NCBI GenBank assembly: GCA_942492855.1
Contig: OW818647.1
Location: 186,001 to 250,000 of the forward strand
Reading direction: 5' to 3'
DNA from: G963677485 sp942492855
Lineage (GTDB): Bacteria; Armatimonadota; HRBIN16
DNA length: 64,000 nucleotides
Every line of letters starts with the position of its first letter. Position 1 is the first letter of the stretch. The position numbers were made by a program, and so were the translations under genes. Shown in pieces: positions 8,780 through 17,470 of this stretch. The notes under the pieces were generated by a model. That model was not told the origin of the DNA. It did not search any database and was given only the letters and a program-made list of their open reading frames with translations.

Positions 8780-10936
8780 ATGTACAAAGCTAGTTGGACG
8801 GGGATAATATCGGCGGCTCTCATTCTGGCCGTATCTGTTGCACCTGCATTTTCTGCGATGACCATCATCGAATCAGACGATGCGTCCCGAGTGACAAGGG
8901 TGGAGCCCGAAGGCACGAAATGGACTGACAACTCCAACGAGGCTGGCTATCAGTTTCCGATGAGTTTTGTGAAAGATAAACCCTCTATGGCCAGCGGCGG
9001 CAGCGCCTTAAGCAGCGGGTGGGGTTTTCTGAAAGGTCCTGGTACTGGTGCGGAGCTGGTCTACACCTTCAGCGGGCAGAACAGCGTGAGCGTCGGCTTC
9101 CTCGCGCATGCACAAGGTCAGATCGCAGAAGTATATGTAGATGACGTGCTGAAAGCCACGGTAGACACGGAATCCCCGAGCGCGATAGACTACGGCGGGG
9201 TAGCTGGCACCATGCGAGAATTGTGTGTCGCGACGGATCTGGACAGCGGGCCGCATACAGTGAGAATCCGCAACACCGGTACGCACAGCTCCTCTCCCTC
9301 GACAGCCTGGGATTCGAACACGACCATGTACGGCGGAAGGGGCACCCAACTCGTCGTTGATTTCATCCGGACGGGTGACTACGCCTTTGGAACCCTGAGT
9401 GGAACGGTGACGGATGGCTCGGGTCAGCCGATCAGGAACGCGCGGATGACATTGAACACCAAGATAGGCCCATTCGTTGACGGCGATGGCAGAACGGTGA
9501 ACTACACCGACGGCGACGGTGGATACAACATCACGGGTCTTACCGCCGGAACTTATACACTGACTGTTAACCGGGGTAACCTGATCAACTATACCACCGA
9601 GGTGACGGTTACCGGTGGAGCCACCACCACGAAAAACATCTCATACACCTCCACAGTGAACATCACCAGACCTCGGCTCATGGCACCCACTGTCGTGACC
9701 AGAGGCGGTACCATGTTTGCAGAGGTATCCGCACCGCCCAGCACGACGGGCTGGGCGATGTCGCTCTCAAACCAGTATAAGACCATTCCGCTGACTGTTT
9801 ATGCTTCCTACGGCACTAGCAAAATCTGGAACGGCACCCGCCCGGGATGGAGGTTGACGGCGGCCATCCCAGCTAATACCCCGCAGGAGCTGTGGAATCT
9901 GACCGTGACGAACACCGGCGGATCCGGCACGGAGTATAAGTCCGTCAAGGTAGTGGACACATTCGACAAGAGCTTCTCCCTGCTGCATATGACCGACTCG
10001 CACTGTAACACCAGGTTTTATTGGGCACCCAATCCGGACAATGACGTGAAGTTCGCGATGATGCTGGAAGTGGCTGATATCATCAACCCGGCTATGATCA
10101 CGCTGACCGGCGATTTTTGCCAGAGCCCCGGTATCACCCAGGCATATGATGAACGGATCATCCCGATACTGCTGAACAACGGCAGTGTCCCCTGTATGAT
10201 ATCCAGGGGCAATCATGAAGCTCCAATTGCGGAGAGTTTGCCATTCGATAACTGGTTTTGGGAAACCATGGTAGGACAGCTTTCCTATGATGTCAAGATG
10301 GGGCCGATCCGGATATTTTGTCACGATGTGATGGAGGCATCCTCAAAGAGCTGGACGCAGTCGGCCTTTGCCGCGAGCCAGAATGATGACACCGATAAAG
10401 TACGCATCGTGACAACCCATGCGGTCGTGGGATTCACTGGCGCGTGGGCCCCTTCTACCCAGCCTTACCCCACCGTGCTGTTATCAGGGCACGGTCATGC
10501 GGACACCTACAACACAAAAGCCGGCTACCCGCAAATCATGTCTGCGTCTTCGCAAAGCTACCTGATGCGTCTCGTCCGGTTCAACCGTGATGGTTCGGGT
10601 GACTGGGCGCTGGGTAGTGTGGGCTACAATGGCGGTCAAAAGTCGATGGCGATAGCATCGGACCTCAAAAACCCGTTGATCAAGCGGACATACCAAGCTG
10701 TAAATGACGGAACACTGTCCACCAACACAGTGACGATAAAAAATGATCTCGCCGAGACATTCGAGAATGCACGCGCCCGGTTCGTGATGAAGAGGGGAAC
10801 TCCGAAAGTGGTCGGCGGCACCATCGTTGGTAGCTATGAATCTGATGACCACCGCAATACTATCGTGCTTGTGGAGATCAAAGCGACTGCAAACCAGTCG
10901 AGTTCGTGCTCTGTCACGACTACGAGCTTGCGGTAG
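8780..10936 (+). CDS. Secreted multidomain metallophosphoesterase
   Basis: The protein is 718 residues from the ATG at 8780, which has AAGGGG six bases upstream; a GTG directly before it is less well placed. A signal peptide ends near APAFSA. Residues about 30-200 look like a golvesin/jelly-roll carbohydrate-binding module. Residues 205-290 form a carboxypeptidase-regulatory-like fold (LSGTVTDGSGQPIRNA ... GYNITGLTAGTYTLTV). Residues about 395-600 are a calcineurin-like phosphoesterase with metal motifs DSH (406-408), GD (444-445), GNHE (477-480) and GHGH (570-573). It is probably an extracellular phosphodiesterase or nucleotidase acting near polysaccharide. The substrate cannot be told. It seems to be transcribed alone. 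Confidence 0.85.
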   Translation: MYKASWTGIISAALILAVSVAPAFSAMTIIESDDASRVTRVEPEGTKWTDNSNEAGYQFPMSFVKDKPSMASGGSALSSGWGFLKGPGTGAELVYTFSGQNSVSVGFLAHAQGQIAEVYVDDVLKATVDTESPSAIDYGGVAGTMRELCVATDLDSGPHTVRIRNTGTHSSSPSTAWDSNTTMYGGRGTQLVVDFIRTGDYAFGTLSGTVTDGSGQPIRNARMTLNTKIGPFVDGDGRTVNYTDGDGGYNITGLTAGTYTLTVNRGNLINYTTEVTVTGGATTTKNISYTSTVNITRPRLMAPTVVTRGGTMFAEVSAPPSTTGWAMSLSNQYKTIPLTVYASYGTSKIWNGTRPGWRLTAAIPANTPQELWNLTVTNTGGSGTEYKSVKVVDTFDKSFSLLHMTDSHCNTRFYWAPNPDNDVKFAMMLEVADIINPAMITLTGDFCQSPGITQAYDERIIPILLNNGSVPCMISRGNHEAPIAESLPFDNWFWETMVGQLSYDVKMGPIRIFCHDVMEASSKSWTQSAFAASQNDDTDKVRIVTTHAVVGFTGAWAPSTQPYPTVLLSGHGHADTYNTKAGYPQIMSASSQSYLMRLVRFNRDGSGDWALGSVGYNGGQKSMAIASDLKNPLIKRTYQAVNDGTLSTNTVTIKNDLAETFENARARFVMKRGTPKVVGGTIVGSYESDDHRNTIVLVEIKATANQSSSCSVTTTSLR

Positions 10937-11128
10937 AAGGGGTCTTGGGATGGGGGCTTCGCCAGGACGGCGTTCACTTCATAAGTGATGCTCAAGAATG
11001 ACGATTCGCAGTAACGATCATGGGAGGATTATGGGGAGAAGGAGAGGGGGGTTTATTTAACATGAGTGCTTTCTGTTGTTATCGAACGGAATCATCGTAG
11101 CTATGATAGTTATGCTGTCATTATAGTG

Positions 11129-11208
11129 TTGACAAGAATTCGAAGTAATCTGGTATAAACTAGTACTATTGTATAGAATATTGTTGCATGCACGATTTTA
11201 GTGCAACA
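11129..11208 (+). promoter_or_regulatory. Promoter and inverted repeat ahead of the CBASS genes
   Basis: TTGACA (11129-11134) and TGGTATAAA (TATAAA 11154-11159, extended -10) lie 19 nt apart in the AT-rich 373-bp gap before cap5. Downstream, TGTTGCA (11182-11188) and TGCAACA (11202-11208) form a perfect 7-bp inverted repeat that could be an operator or a leader hairpin. Apart from this, I see nothing in the gap 10937-11309. Confidence 0.5.
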
Positions 11209-11309
11209 GCAGTCATTGTCCGTCCAGTGCTCAGAAATAGCGATAACGATAGCAACTCTAGTTCATCAGGATCGATGATAAAAGTTGATATCTGTATATG
11301 GAGGCATAC

Positions 11310-12452
11310 ATGTCCACCAGCAACATAAAAGATCATATCAAATTCGAATTATGGGGTAGGGCTGCAGGTCGTTGTGAGTATGCTGGATGCAACAAACCAA
11401 TCTATTTGGATGATTTAACAAAATTCAAGGTCAATGCTGCTTATATTGCCCACATCTATGCTGATAAACAGGGTGGACCACGTTGGCATCCGTCTCTGTC
11501 AATGCAACTACGTGCAGATATCTGTAACCTAATGTTGTTATGTGATATGCACCATCGCCTGATAGACCGTGGTGATGTAGCAGGCCATCCTGCAGATAAA
11601 CTAATAGAAATGAAGAGGAATCACGAAGACCGAATCGAATTGCTCGCAGATATAAAGAGAGAGAGGCGAAGCGAAATTCTTCTGTATGGGGCAAAAATCG
11701 GAGAGCATGATTCGCCTGTAACATACGATAAGGCAAGGATGGCGTTAATACCGGAGCACTATCCCGCATCAAATACGGCAATTGAGATTGGAATAAGCAA
11801 CAGCGCACTGAAAGATAGAGATCCTGAATATTGGAAGATCGAGTTGTTAAATCTTCGACGTCATTATGCTAATCAAGTTAAAGATAGATTAGCAACAAGG
11901 AATATCACTCATCTTTCGATTTTTGCCATTGCTCCTCAACCGCTGTTGATTGAATTAGGGAGGTTGTTGTCGGACCTTCCGTCAGCAAAGGTTTTTCAAC
12001 TCCATCGGGAACCACCTGATTGGATATGGCAAAATCATTCATCTGATATCGACTTTCACATTATTGCTCCTGAAACGAACAATCCGATTGTGGCGTTGAA
12101 CCTATCGATAAGTGCTACTATTACTAACGAACGCATATCGGCTGTGTTAGGCGACCAGTGTTCGATCTGGACATTAACAGTGCCATCTCCCGGTCTAGAC
12201 ATCTTGAAAAGTAGCCGACAGTTACAGACGTTTCGGGAAGAATTCCGGCGGCTCCTTGATACAATCAAATCAAGACATGGGGGAGATACCGTGTTGCATG
12301 TTTTTCCATCTGTCCCTGTAGCCATAGCTGTTGAGATAGGGCGAGTTTGGATGTCGAAGGCAGATTTGCCACTCGTTGTATACGAGCAGCAAAGAGAATT
12401 GGGAGGTTTTGTCTATGCACTTAGTATCGGAAGTCACGGTAATGATGCCTAA
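11310..12452 (+). CDS. cap5: CBASS effector Cap5 (HNH nuclease-SAVED)
   Basis: This 380-residue protein starts at the ATG at 11310, five bases after GGAGG. The N-terminal ~110 residues form an HNH nuclease: C22 and C27 of a zinc site, AHI with H48, then NLMLLCDMHH (N73, C78, H81, H82). Residues about 150-380 have the layout of a SAVED domain, which binds a cyclic di- or trinucleotide and drives oligomerisation. In Cap5 family members, binding switches on DNA degradation and kills the infected cell. It is the first gene of an AT-rich four-frame cassette with a CD-NTase and an E2-like protein. Base composition is clearly lower in GC than the flanking genes, which points to horizontal transfer. 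The nuclease residues look intact. Confidence 0.85.
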   Translation: MSTSNIKDHIKFELWGRAAGRCEYAGCNKPIYLDDLTKFKVNAAYIAHIYADKQGGPRWHPSLSMQLRADICNLMLLCDMHHRLIDRGDVAGHPADKLIEMKRNHEDRIELLADIKRERRSEILLYGAKIGEHDSPVTYDKARMALIPEHYPASNTAIEIGISNSALKDRDPEYWKIELLNLRRHYANQVKDRLATRNITHLSIFAIAPQPLLIELGRLLSDLPSAKVFQLHREPPDWIWQNHSSDIDFHIIAPETNNPIVALNLSISATITNERISAVLGDQCSIWTLTVPSPGLDILKSSRQLQTFREEFRRLLDTIKSRHGGDTVLHVFPSVPVAIAVEIGRVWMSKADLPLVVYEQQRELGGFVYALSIGSHGNDA

Positions 12453-12514
12453 TAACAACCATCAGAAGGTAGTTATATATGGTTGCGACACAGATATTTA
12501 CTGGAGGATCACCA

Positions 12515-12694
12515 ATGCCGACTATGAGAAGCCTGCTATCCGATAACATAATATCATCACTTGACGTTCCAATGTCGGCGTATGAAGCTGCGGAACAGCG
12601 TTACAGTGATCTTGGTCGCTGGCTATGTGACGCTACGAAAGCTTCGAGCGCACAATATTCCCCGCACGTATTTGTCCAGGTTTTTTCAGACTAG
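12515..12694 (+). pseudogene. 5' piece of frameshifted CBASS CD-NTase
   Basis: The reading frame starts at the ATG at 12515, seven bases after GGAGG, and gives MPTMRSLLSDNIISSL ... YSPHVFVQ before stopping at TAG 12692-12694. These are the N-terminal helices of a CD-NTase. The frame breaks in GGTTTTTTC (12679-12687). Reading -1 from there gives G-F-F-R-L-G-T, which continues directly into the main part and matches the GSxRxGT active-site motif apart from F in place of S. Either the gene is inactivated, or the base count in the T-run is a sequencing or assembly error. Confidence 0.75.
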
Positions 12695-12699
12695 GTACG

Positions 12700-13719
12700 G
12701 TGACACGTCCGTGGAGGCAGGAAGATTATGACCTCGATTTGGCTTGCGTATTGCAGGAGAAGATTACGAAGTCCTCGAACACACAAGTCGAGATTAAACG
12801 TTTGGTCGGTAAAGATATCGAGAGTTACCGAGTTGATCGTAGCATCAAAGAGAAACCCGAGGATAAACATCGCTGCTGGCGTATAAACTATCGGGATGGT
12901 CTAGGTTTTCACATAGACATTGTACCCGCGATTCCCGAAGTTGAATACAAACGGATAGAAATACAGGTAAGAATGGTCAATTCAGGAACGGATAGCATTT
13001 TGGCTAGTGATGTTGCTAAGCATCTAGTGTCAATCACTGATAACCGTCATCCCCAATATGAAGTAATCACCCCTAACTGGCATATCTCGAATCAAGAGGG
13101 GTATGCTTTATGGTTCGAGTCTCGTATGAGGCAAGCACGTCTCTTCCTAGAAAGGAGCGTTGCAAAAGTCGACCTACTTAGACCATACCGGTGGAAAACC
13201 CCACTTCAGCGATGTATCCAGATACTTAAAAGACACCGTGACATTATGTTCGAGAATGATCCTGTCAACAAACCGATATCTGTGATCATCACCACTCTAG
13301 CTGCATGGTCGTATACTGGTGAGTCGGATGTTGAGTCGGCTATGGCTACAATCATCCAAAATATGGAATCTTTCGTCAATGCATCGATACCTAAAATACC
13401 GAATCCTGTAAATCAACAGGAAGATTTTGCTGATAAATGGATCAATAACCCCAAGTTGGAAACCTGTTTTTGGACATGGCTAGGTCAACTAAAAAGTGAC
13501 TATGCAACCTTGGAACAATGCACCGATGTTAAGCGGTTAGCTGAGACAGTTCAGAGTAGATTTGGTGCCACGATTGATGAATCTCAAATAATAAAGATCG
13601 GCACACTACTTCCGAAAGCCGCTGCCATAACCACTGGTGTGGCACGTACAACAGTAGATGGGACCATTGGGACAATTGGGGTTGCGAATCGCCCACATAA
13701 GTTTTATGGCGAAATCTAG
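12700..13719 (+). pseudogene. CBASS CD-NTase (cGAS/DncV-like), main part after frameshift
   Basis: These 339 residues carry the catalytic core. VTRPWRQEDYDLDLACVL supplies the two metal-binding aspartates (DLD), and GFHIDIVPAI supplies the third. The C-terminal half is the alpha-helical domain of the family. The intact enzyme would make a cyclic oligonucleotide on phage infection and activate Cap5. Taken alone this frame has only a GTG at 12700 with no ribosome site, and it lacks the GS motif and N-terminal helices that lie in the preceding frame. The last residues (FYGEI) do not end in the exposed Gly or Ala typical of Cap2 substrates. The E2-like gene overlaps its end by 14 nt. Confidence 0.8.
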
Positions 13720-14149
13720 TATCAAATTACCCAATAGAAATGTAAGTGCTAAAACACACTTCATTCAAGAAAAAATGAGGGTAAGGAAGTATTTTCCGTT
13801 TTTCTGGTGTCAGTTAAAACAAAACCGCCTTATGTGTAGGGGTATCATTCTACCTGCTGAGGGAATCACCCCTTACCACGTGAAAATTATATACACGCAA
13901 TTTGGCATCCCTAAAGTATATATAACAAATCCAGTTATCAAGCCGAGTAATGAATACCACATGTATAAAGATGGTTCACTATGTCTCTACGACTACAGAG
14001 AAGCACCATGGTCAACAACGATGATGATCCACAATACAATCATACCATGGACATCGGAGTGGATTGTCTTCTATGAACTCTGGAAAATCACCGGGCAATG
14101 GTTCGGTCAAGCATCACCACATATTGCTAGGGAAAAGGAACCAGAGTGA
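13706..14149 (+). CDS. E2-like CBASS accessory protein (type II-short)
   Basis: This 147-residue protein starts at the ATG at 13706, inside the end of the CD-NTase frame, so translation is probably coupled. The pattern is that of the stand-alone E2-like protein of short type II CBASS operons: central strand (GIPKVYITNPVI), then YHMYKDGSLCLYD with candidate catalytic Cys93, then P-W-x(15)-EW and YELWKITGQW helices. In better-known type II systems an E1-E2 protein conjugates the CD-NTase C-terminus to raise its activity; here no E1 or JAB gene is present. Cys93 and its surroundings look intact. The gene shares the low GC of the cassette. Confidence 0.75.
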   Translation: MAKSSIKLPNRNVSAKTHFIQEKMRVRKYFPFFWCQLKQNRLMCRGIILPAEGITPYHVKIIYTQFGIPKVYITNPVIKPSNEYHMYKDGSLCLYDYREAPWSTTMMIHNTIIPWTSEWIVFYELWKITGQWFGQASPHIAREKEPE

Positions 14150-14263
14150 CCCACATTCCACCAAACAATACCATATTCGCTTGAAAATGATGGTGGATCA
14201 TGTTAATATTTGGTAGATGATGGGCAATATTGGCCCATACTGACTGATTTGGAGCTTGAAGCT

Positions 14264-15730
14264 ATGCCGGTCTACCTGACATTCGACATCGGTACCACGG
14301 CGATGAAGACCGCTCTGGTGGTCGATGATGGCGTGATGCTCGCGGTTCATACCACCGAGTATAGCTTCATGACGCCATCACCCGGGTGGGTGGAGATGGA
14401 GCCTGAGGCTTACTGGCGGGCTGCCATCGAAGGCACGCGTGAGGTGCTCAGCCGCTCGAAAGTCACCCCCGCCGACATCGCAGCCATCGGCTTTAGTTCG
14501 CAGGGCCAGACCTTCGTGCCGATAGACACCTCTGGAAAACCACTCTACAACGCCATCGTGTGGCTTGACGAACGCGCGGTGGAGATCACCAGAGAGTGGG
14601 AGGCCGATTGGCTGTCCACTGCGTTGTTCCAACAGATGGCCGGTTACCCTCAGATTTCACCCATGCTCACCGGGTTCAAGATCGCCTGGCTGGCCAGATA
14701 CCAACCCGACGCCTACAAAGCCTGGAAATTCCTCACCCTGCCCGACTACCTTATCTACCGCATGACCGGCGAACTCGCTACCGACTTCACGATGGCCCAG
14801 ACCACCGGATTGTATAACATTGGCTTGCAGCAATGGAACCCGCAGATGATCACCGCCGCAGGCATCACCACAGATCAACTGCCCAGTGTTCTAAAATCGG
14901 GTGATGTCGCGGGTAAGCTATCGAATGCCGCGGCTCAGGCGTTGGGGCTCTGTGCCGGTGTACCTGTCTGCGTGGGTGCCAACGACCAGCTTTGCGGGGC
15001 ATTAGGTGCGGGCAACACGCGTGAAGGCATCGCCACAGAGACCACCGGCACGGCGCTGGCGGTGGTGGCCACAACGAACCAACTGATCCGTGATTCGGGG
15101 TTCATCGTCGGCCGACACCCGATGGGCGACGCCCATTTTGCCATGCCCTACACCAACACATCGGGTATTGTGCTGAAGTGGCTGCGCGACCTCTGCGCCG
15201 AGGGTTCCAGCTATGAAAGTTTCCTGGCGAATATAGAGCAGATTCCTGTTGGCAGCGATGGCATCACGATGCTCCCCTACTTTTGCGGCACCGCCTCGCC
15301 CGACTTTAATTCGGAGGCACGCGGCGCATTCGTCGGCCTGACCCTCGGGCACACCAAAGTGCATCTGGCAAGGGCCGTAATGGAGTCCTGCTGCTGCGTG
15401 CTTCAAGACCTGCTGGATGGGGTGGTCAAGCACGGGGTGTCGATCGATGTGGTACGTTGCCTGGGCGGAGGTGCGCGCAGCGACGTCTGGCTGCAGATGA
15501 AGTCCGACATGCTGGGCACACGAGTGGAGCGGCCGGCCTGCACCGACGCCGCCTCCGTCGGAGCCGCTATCCTGGCGGCTGTGGGCACAGGACAGTGCGA
15601 CTGCCTTCAGTCAGCCTCGTCAAGCTGGTACCGCACTGACAAGGTGTTCGAGCCCAACGGCTCACGCACCGCAGCTTACCAGGAAGTTTACCGTCGACAC
15701 ATAGACATCCGAAAACGGCTGTATGAATAA
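14264..15730 (+). CDS. FGGY-family carbohydrate kinase (xylulokinase-like)
   Basis: This 488-residue protein starts at the ATG at 14264, nine bases after GGAG. The N-terminal FDIGTTAMKTALV is the phosphate-1 loop of FGGY kinases. IGFSSQGQTFVPID, AIVWLDERA and the catalytic NDQLCGALGAG follow, and the C-terminal lobe has RCLGGGARSDVWLQMKSDMLG and AASVGAAILAA. It should phosphorylate a ketose or related polyol with ATP in the cytoplasm. The isomerase-like neighbour suggests a sugar-to-ketose-to-ketose-phosphate route. A near-palindrome, TGGGCAATATTGGCCCA, lies about 40 nt upstream. The next gene is 303 nt away across a structured spacer, so it may have its own promoter. Confidence 0.9.
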   Translation: MPVYLTFDIGTTAMKTALVVDDGVMLAVHTTEYSFMTPSPGWVEMEPEAYWRAAIEGTREVLSRSKVTPADIAAIGFSSQGQTFVPIDTSGKPLYNAIVWLDERAVEITREWEADWLSTALFQQMAGYPQISPMLTGFKIAWLARYQPDAYKAWKFLTLPDYLIYRMTGELATDFTMAQTTGLYNIGLQQWNPQMITAAGITTDQLPSVLKSGDVAGKLSNAAAQALGLCAGVPVCVGANDQLCGALGAGNTREGIATETTGTALAVVATTNQLIRDSGFIVGRHPMGDAHFAMPYTNTSGIVLKWLRDLCAEGSSYESFLANIEQIPVGSDGITMLPYFCGTASPDFNSEARGAFVGLTLGHTKVHLARAVMESCCCVLQDLLDGVVKHGVSIDVVRCLGGGARSDVWLQMKSDMLGTRVERPACTDAASVGAAILAAVGTGQCDCLQSASSSWYRTDKVFEPNGSRTAAYQEVYRRHIDIRKRLYE

Positions 15731-15770
15731 ACAATTTCGAGATATGTCAAAAAAAAGTAGCCTCCGCCAC

Positions 15771-16010
15771 GTGCTAAAGCACATGGCTATTGACCTGCCA
15801 AGCCTGCTGAAGCAGGCTGCAGGGCTTCGCCCTGTGAGTGTGCGGCGTATATGTGGTTATACCCAGATTGCTTCAGCAGTCTTGTTGATCAATAGCCGAG
15901 ACATTTATGTCGCGGAATCGGGCGCCATACACCCGCTTATACATTTACGGGTAATGGACTGTCGGCAGAGCCGAATGACATCGCATCACACTCACGGTCT
16001 AGGGGCCGTG
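15771..16010 (+). other. Structured 300-bp spacer upstream of the isomerase-like gene
   Basis: No coding sequence is visible, but there are many pairing elements. GTGCT-AGCAC is at 15771-15782, GCCTGCT-AGCAGGC at 15802-15817, GGGC-GCCC at 15822-15832, CGGC-GCCG at 15963-15973 and CACGG-CCGTG at 15993-16010. An outer helix GGCTATTGA (15785-15793) with TCAATAGCC (15889-15897) encloses two of the hairpins. It may be a repeat-derived spacer or a structured leader RNA for the downstream genes. I do not recognise a known riboswitch. Confidence 0.45.
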
Positions 16011-16033
16011 GACCAAAATAAAAAGGAATCAAC

Positions 16034-17422
16034 ATGAATAAGAAGCCGCTACTGCTTGGTTTTTGCCCAATAGGCAAGTTTGTGTTCAGCCATGAGGACG
16101 CCCTGAGGATAAAAGGCCTCCTTGAGGAGAAGTTCGCGGAGTGGGATGTCAACTATGTCGGCATCGACGATGTGCTGCCAGATGGCATGGTGCGCTCACA
16201 AAAGGACGTCACCCCGGTGGTGGAGCACCTCCGTAAACAGGGCATCGACGCTCTGTTCATCCCTCACTGCAACTTCGGAACCGAGGGTGCCGCGGGCGTG
16301 ATCGCCCGTGAGCTCGGTGTGCCGGTACTGCTCTGGGGACCGCGGGACGAAGCTCCCCTGCCCGATGGAACCCGGCTGCGCGACTCGCTCTGCGGGTTGT
16401 TCGCCACCAGCAAAGTGCTGCACAAACTAAAGGTGCCCTTCCACTACATCGAGAACTGCTCGATAGATGACGACACCTTCAAAAACGGGTTCGACACATT
16501 CCTGCGGGCTGCCAACGTGGTCAAGAGGATGAGGCGTCTGAAAATCGGCCAAATTGGGCAGCGTATCGACTTCTTCTGGACCACCATCGTGAACGAAAGT
16601 GAGCTGCTGGAGAATTTCGGCATCGAGGTTCTGCCCATCGATATGGTGGAGTTCATCGAGAAAGTGCATGCTGAGGCACGCGACCACCACGATGAGATCA
16701 TGCTGGAGGTCAACGACACCACAGCGCGCTTGAAGTTTGAGGGGTTCGACTCGCTGGAGCCCATCGTGAACATGTTCGCCCTCCGCAATGTGATGCTCCG
16801 CGTGGCCGAATCCGAGCAGATTGATGTCTTCTCGCTGCAGTCTTTTTCCTCCATCTGCGACGCGTTGGACTGCATGGTGGAGTATGCCACCGCAATGGTC
16901 GCCGATGCTGGTGTGCCAGTGGCGTGTGAGTCGGACATCCATGGAGCGATCAGCTCCGCCATGCTCTCAGCGGCTTCATACGATACGGAACCTATCATCT
17001 TTGCAGACCTCACTGTCAGACACCCCGAGAACGACAACGCCGTTCTGATCTGGCATTGCGCTTTCCCTGAAAGCCTGATGAACCCGGATTCACCCGCATC
17101 GGTGGGCACGCACTGGATTCTGCCGGGGATTCAGTCTGGCTCCTGCCACTGGGAGATGAAGCGAGGACCGCTCACCGTCGTGCGCTTCGATGGCGATGGC
17201 GGGGTCTACAGCACCATCAGCGGAGAAGGCGAGGCGGTGCCAGGACCCAGCACACTGAACACCTATGTATGGATGGAAGTGAACAACTGGCCGGAGTGGG
17301 AACGCATGTTCATCTACGGTCCATACATCCACCATGTCGCCTGCAGCTATGGCAACTACACGGATGTCATTAAACTCGCGTGCAAGTTCATTGCTGGGGT
17401 GGAACACGAGCAGTTGCCCTAA
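16034..17422 (+). CDS. L-fucose isomerase-like protein
   Basis: The protein has 462 residues from an ATG preceded by AAGGAATCAAC. It has the layout of the L-fucose/L-arabinose isomerase superfamily: N-terminal Rossmann-like domains (PLLLGFCPIGKFVFS, LFIPHCNFGTEGAAG, VPVLLWGPRDE) and a C-terminal barrel with conserved acids (ACESDIHGAISSAML, ADLTVRHPENDNAVLIWHCAFP). In the family, such Glu, Asp and His residues bind the Mn2+ used for aldose-ketose isomerisation. It lies between an FGGY kinase and a creatininase-like gene, which suits a sugar or sugar-derivative pathway. Divergence from true fucose isomerases makes the substrate uncertain. Confidence 0.75.
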   Translation: MNKKPLLLGFCPIGKFVFSHEDALRIKGLLEEKFAEWDVNYVGIDDVLPDGMVRSQKDVTPVVEHLRKQGIDALFIPHCNFGTEGAAGVIARELGVPVLLWGPRDEAPLPDGTRLRDSLCGLFATSKVLHKLKVPFHYIENCSIDDDTFKNGFDTFLRAANVVKRMRRLKIGQIGQRIDFFWTTIVNESELLENFGIEVLPIDMVEFIEKVHAEARDHHDEIMLEVNDTTARLKFEGFDSLEPIVNMFALRNVMLRVAESEQIDVFSLQSFSSICDALDCMVEYATAMVADAGVPVACESDIHGAISSAMLSAASYDTEPIIFADLTVRHPENDNAVLIWHCAFPESLMNPDSPASVGTHWILPGIQSGSCHWEMKRGPLTVVRFDGDGGVYSTISGEGEAVPGPSTLNTYVWMEVNNWPEWERMFIYGPYIHHVACSYGNYTDVIKLACKFIAGVEHEQLP

Positions 17423-17470
17423 CCAATAATACCAGGCAGTTCACCTGATGAAAATACAAGAGGAAGTCAT

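Noticed and set aside
12681..12700. Programmed -1 frameshift in the CD-NTase
   Set aside because: The T-run does not fit an X-XXY-YYZ slippery heptamer in the reading frame, and the restored motif still lacks the Ser; mutation or a sequence error is simpler.
11129..14149. Prophage or integrative element around CBASS
   Set aside because: No integrase, attachment-site repeat or phage structural gene was found at either end.
15771..16010. Known riboswitch (cobalamin or similar)
   Set aside because: Hairpins are present, but none of the conserved core sequences I know could be placed.
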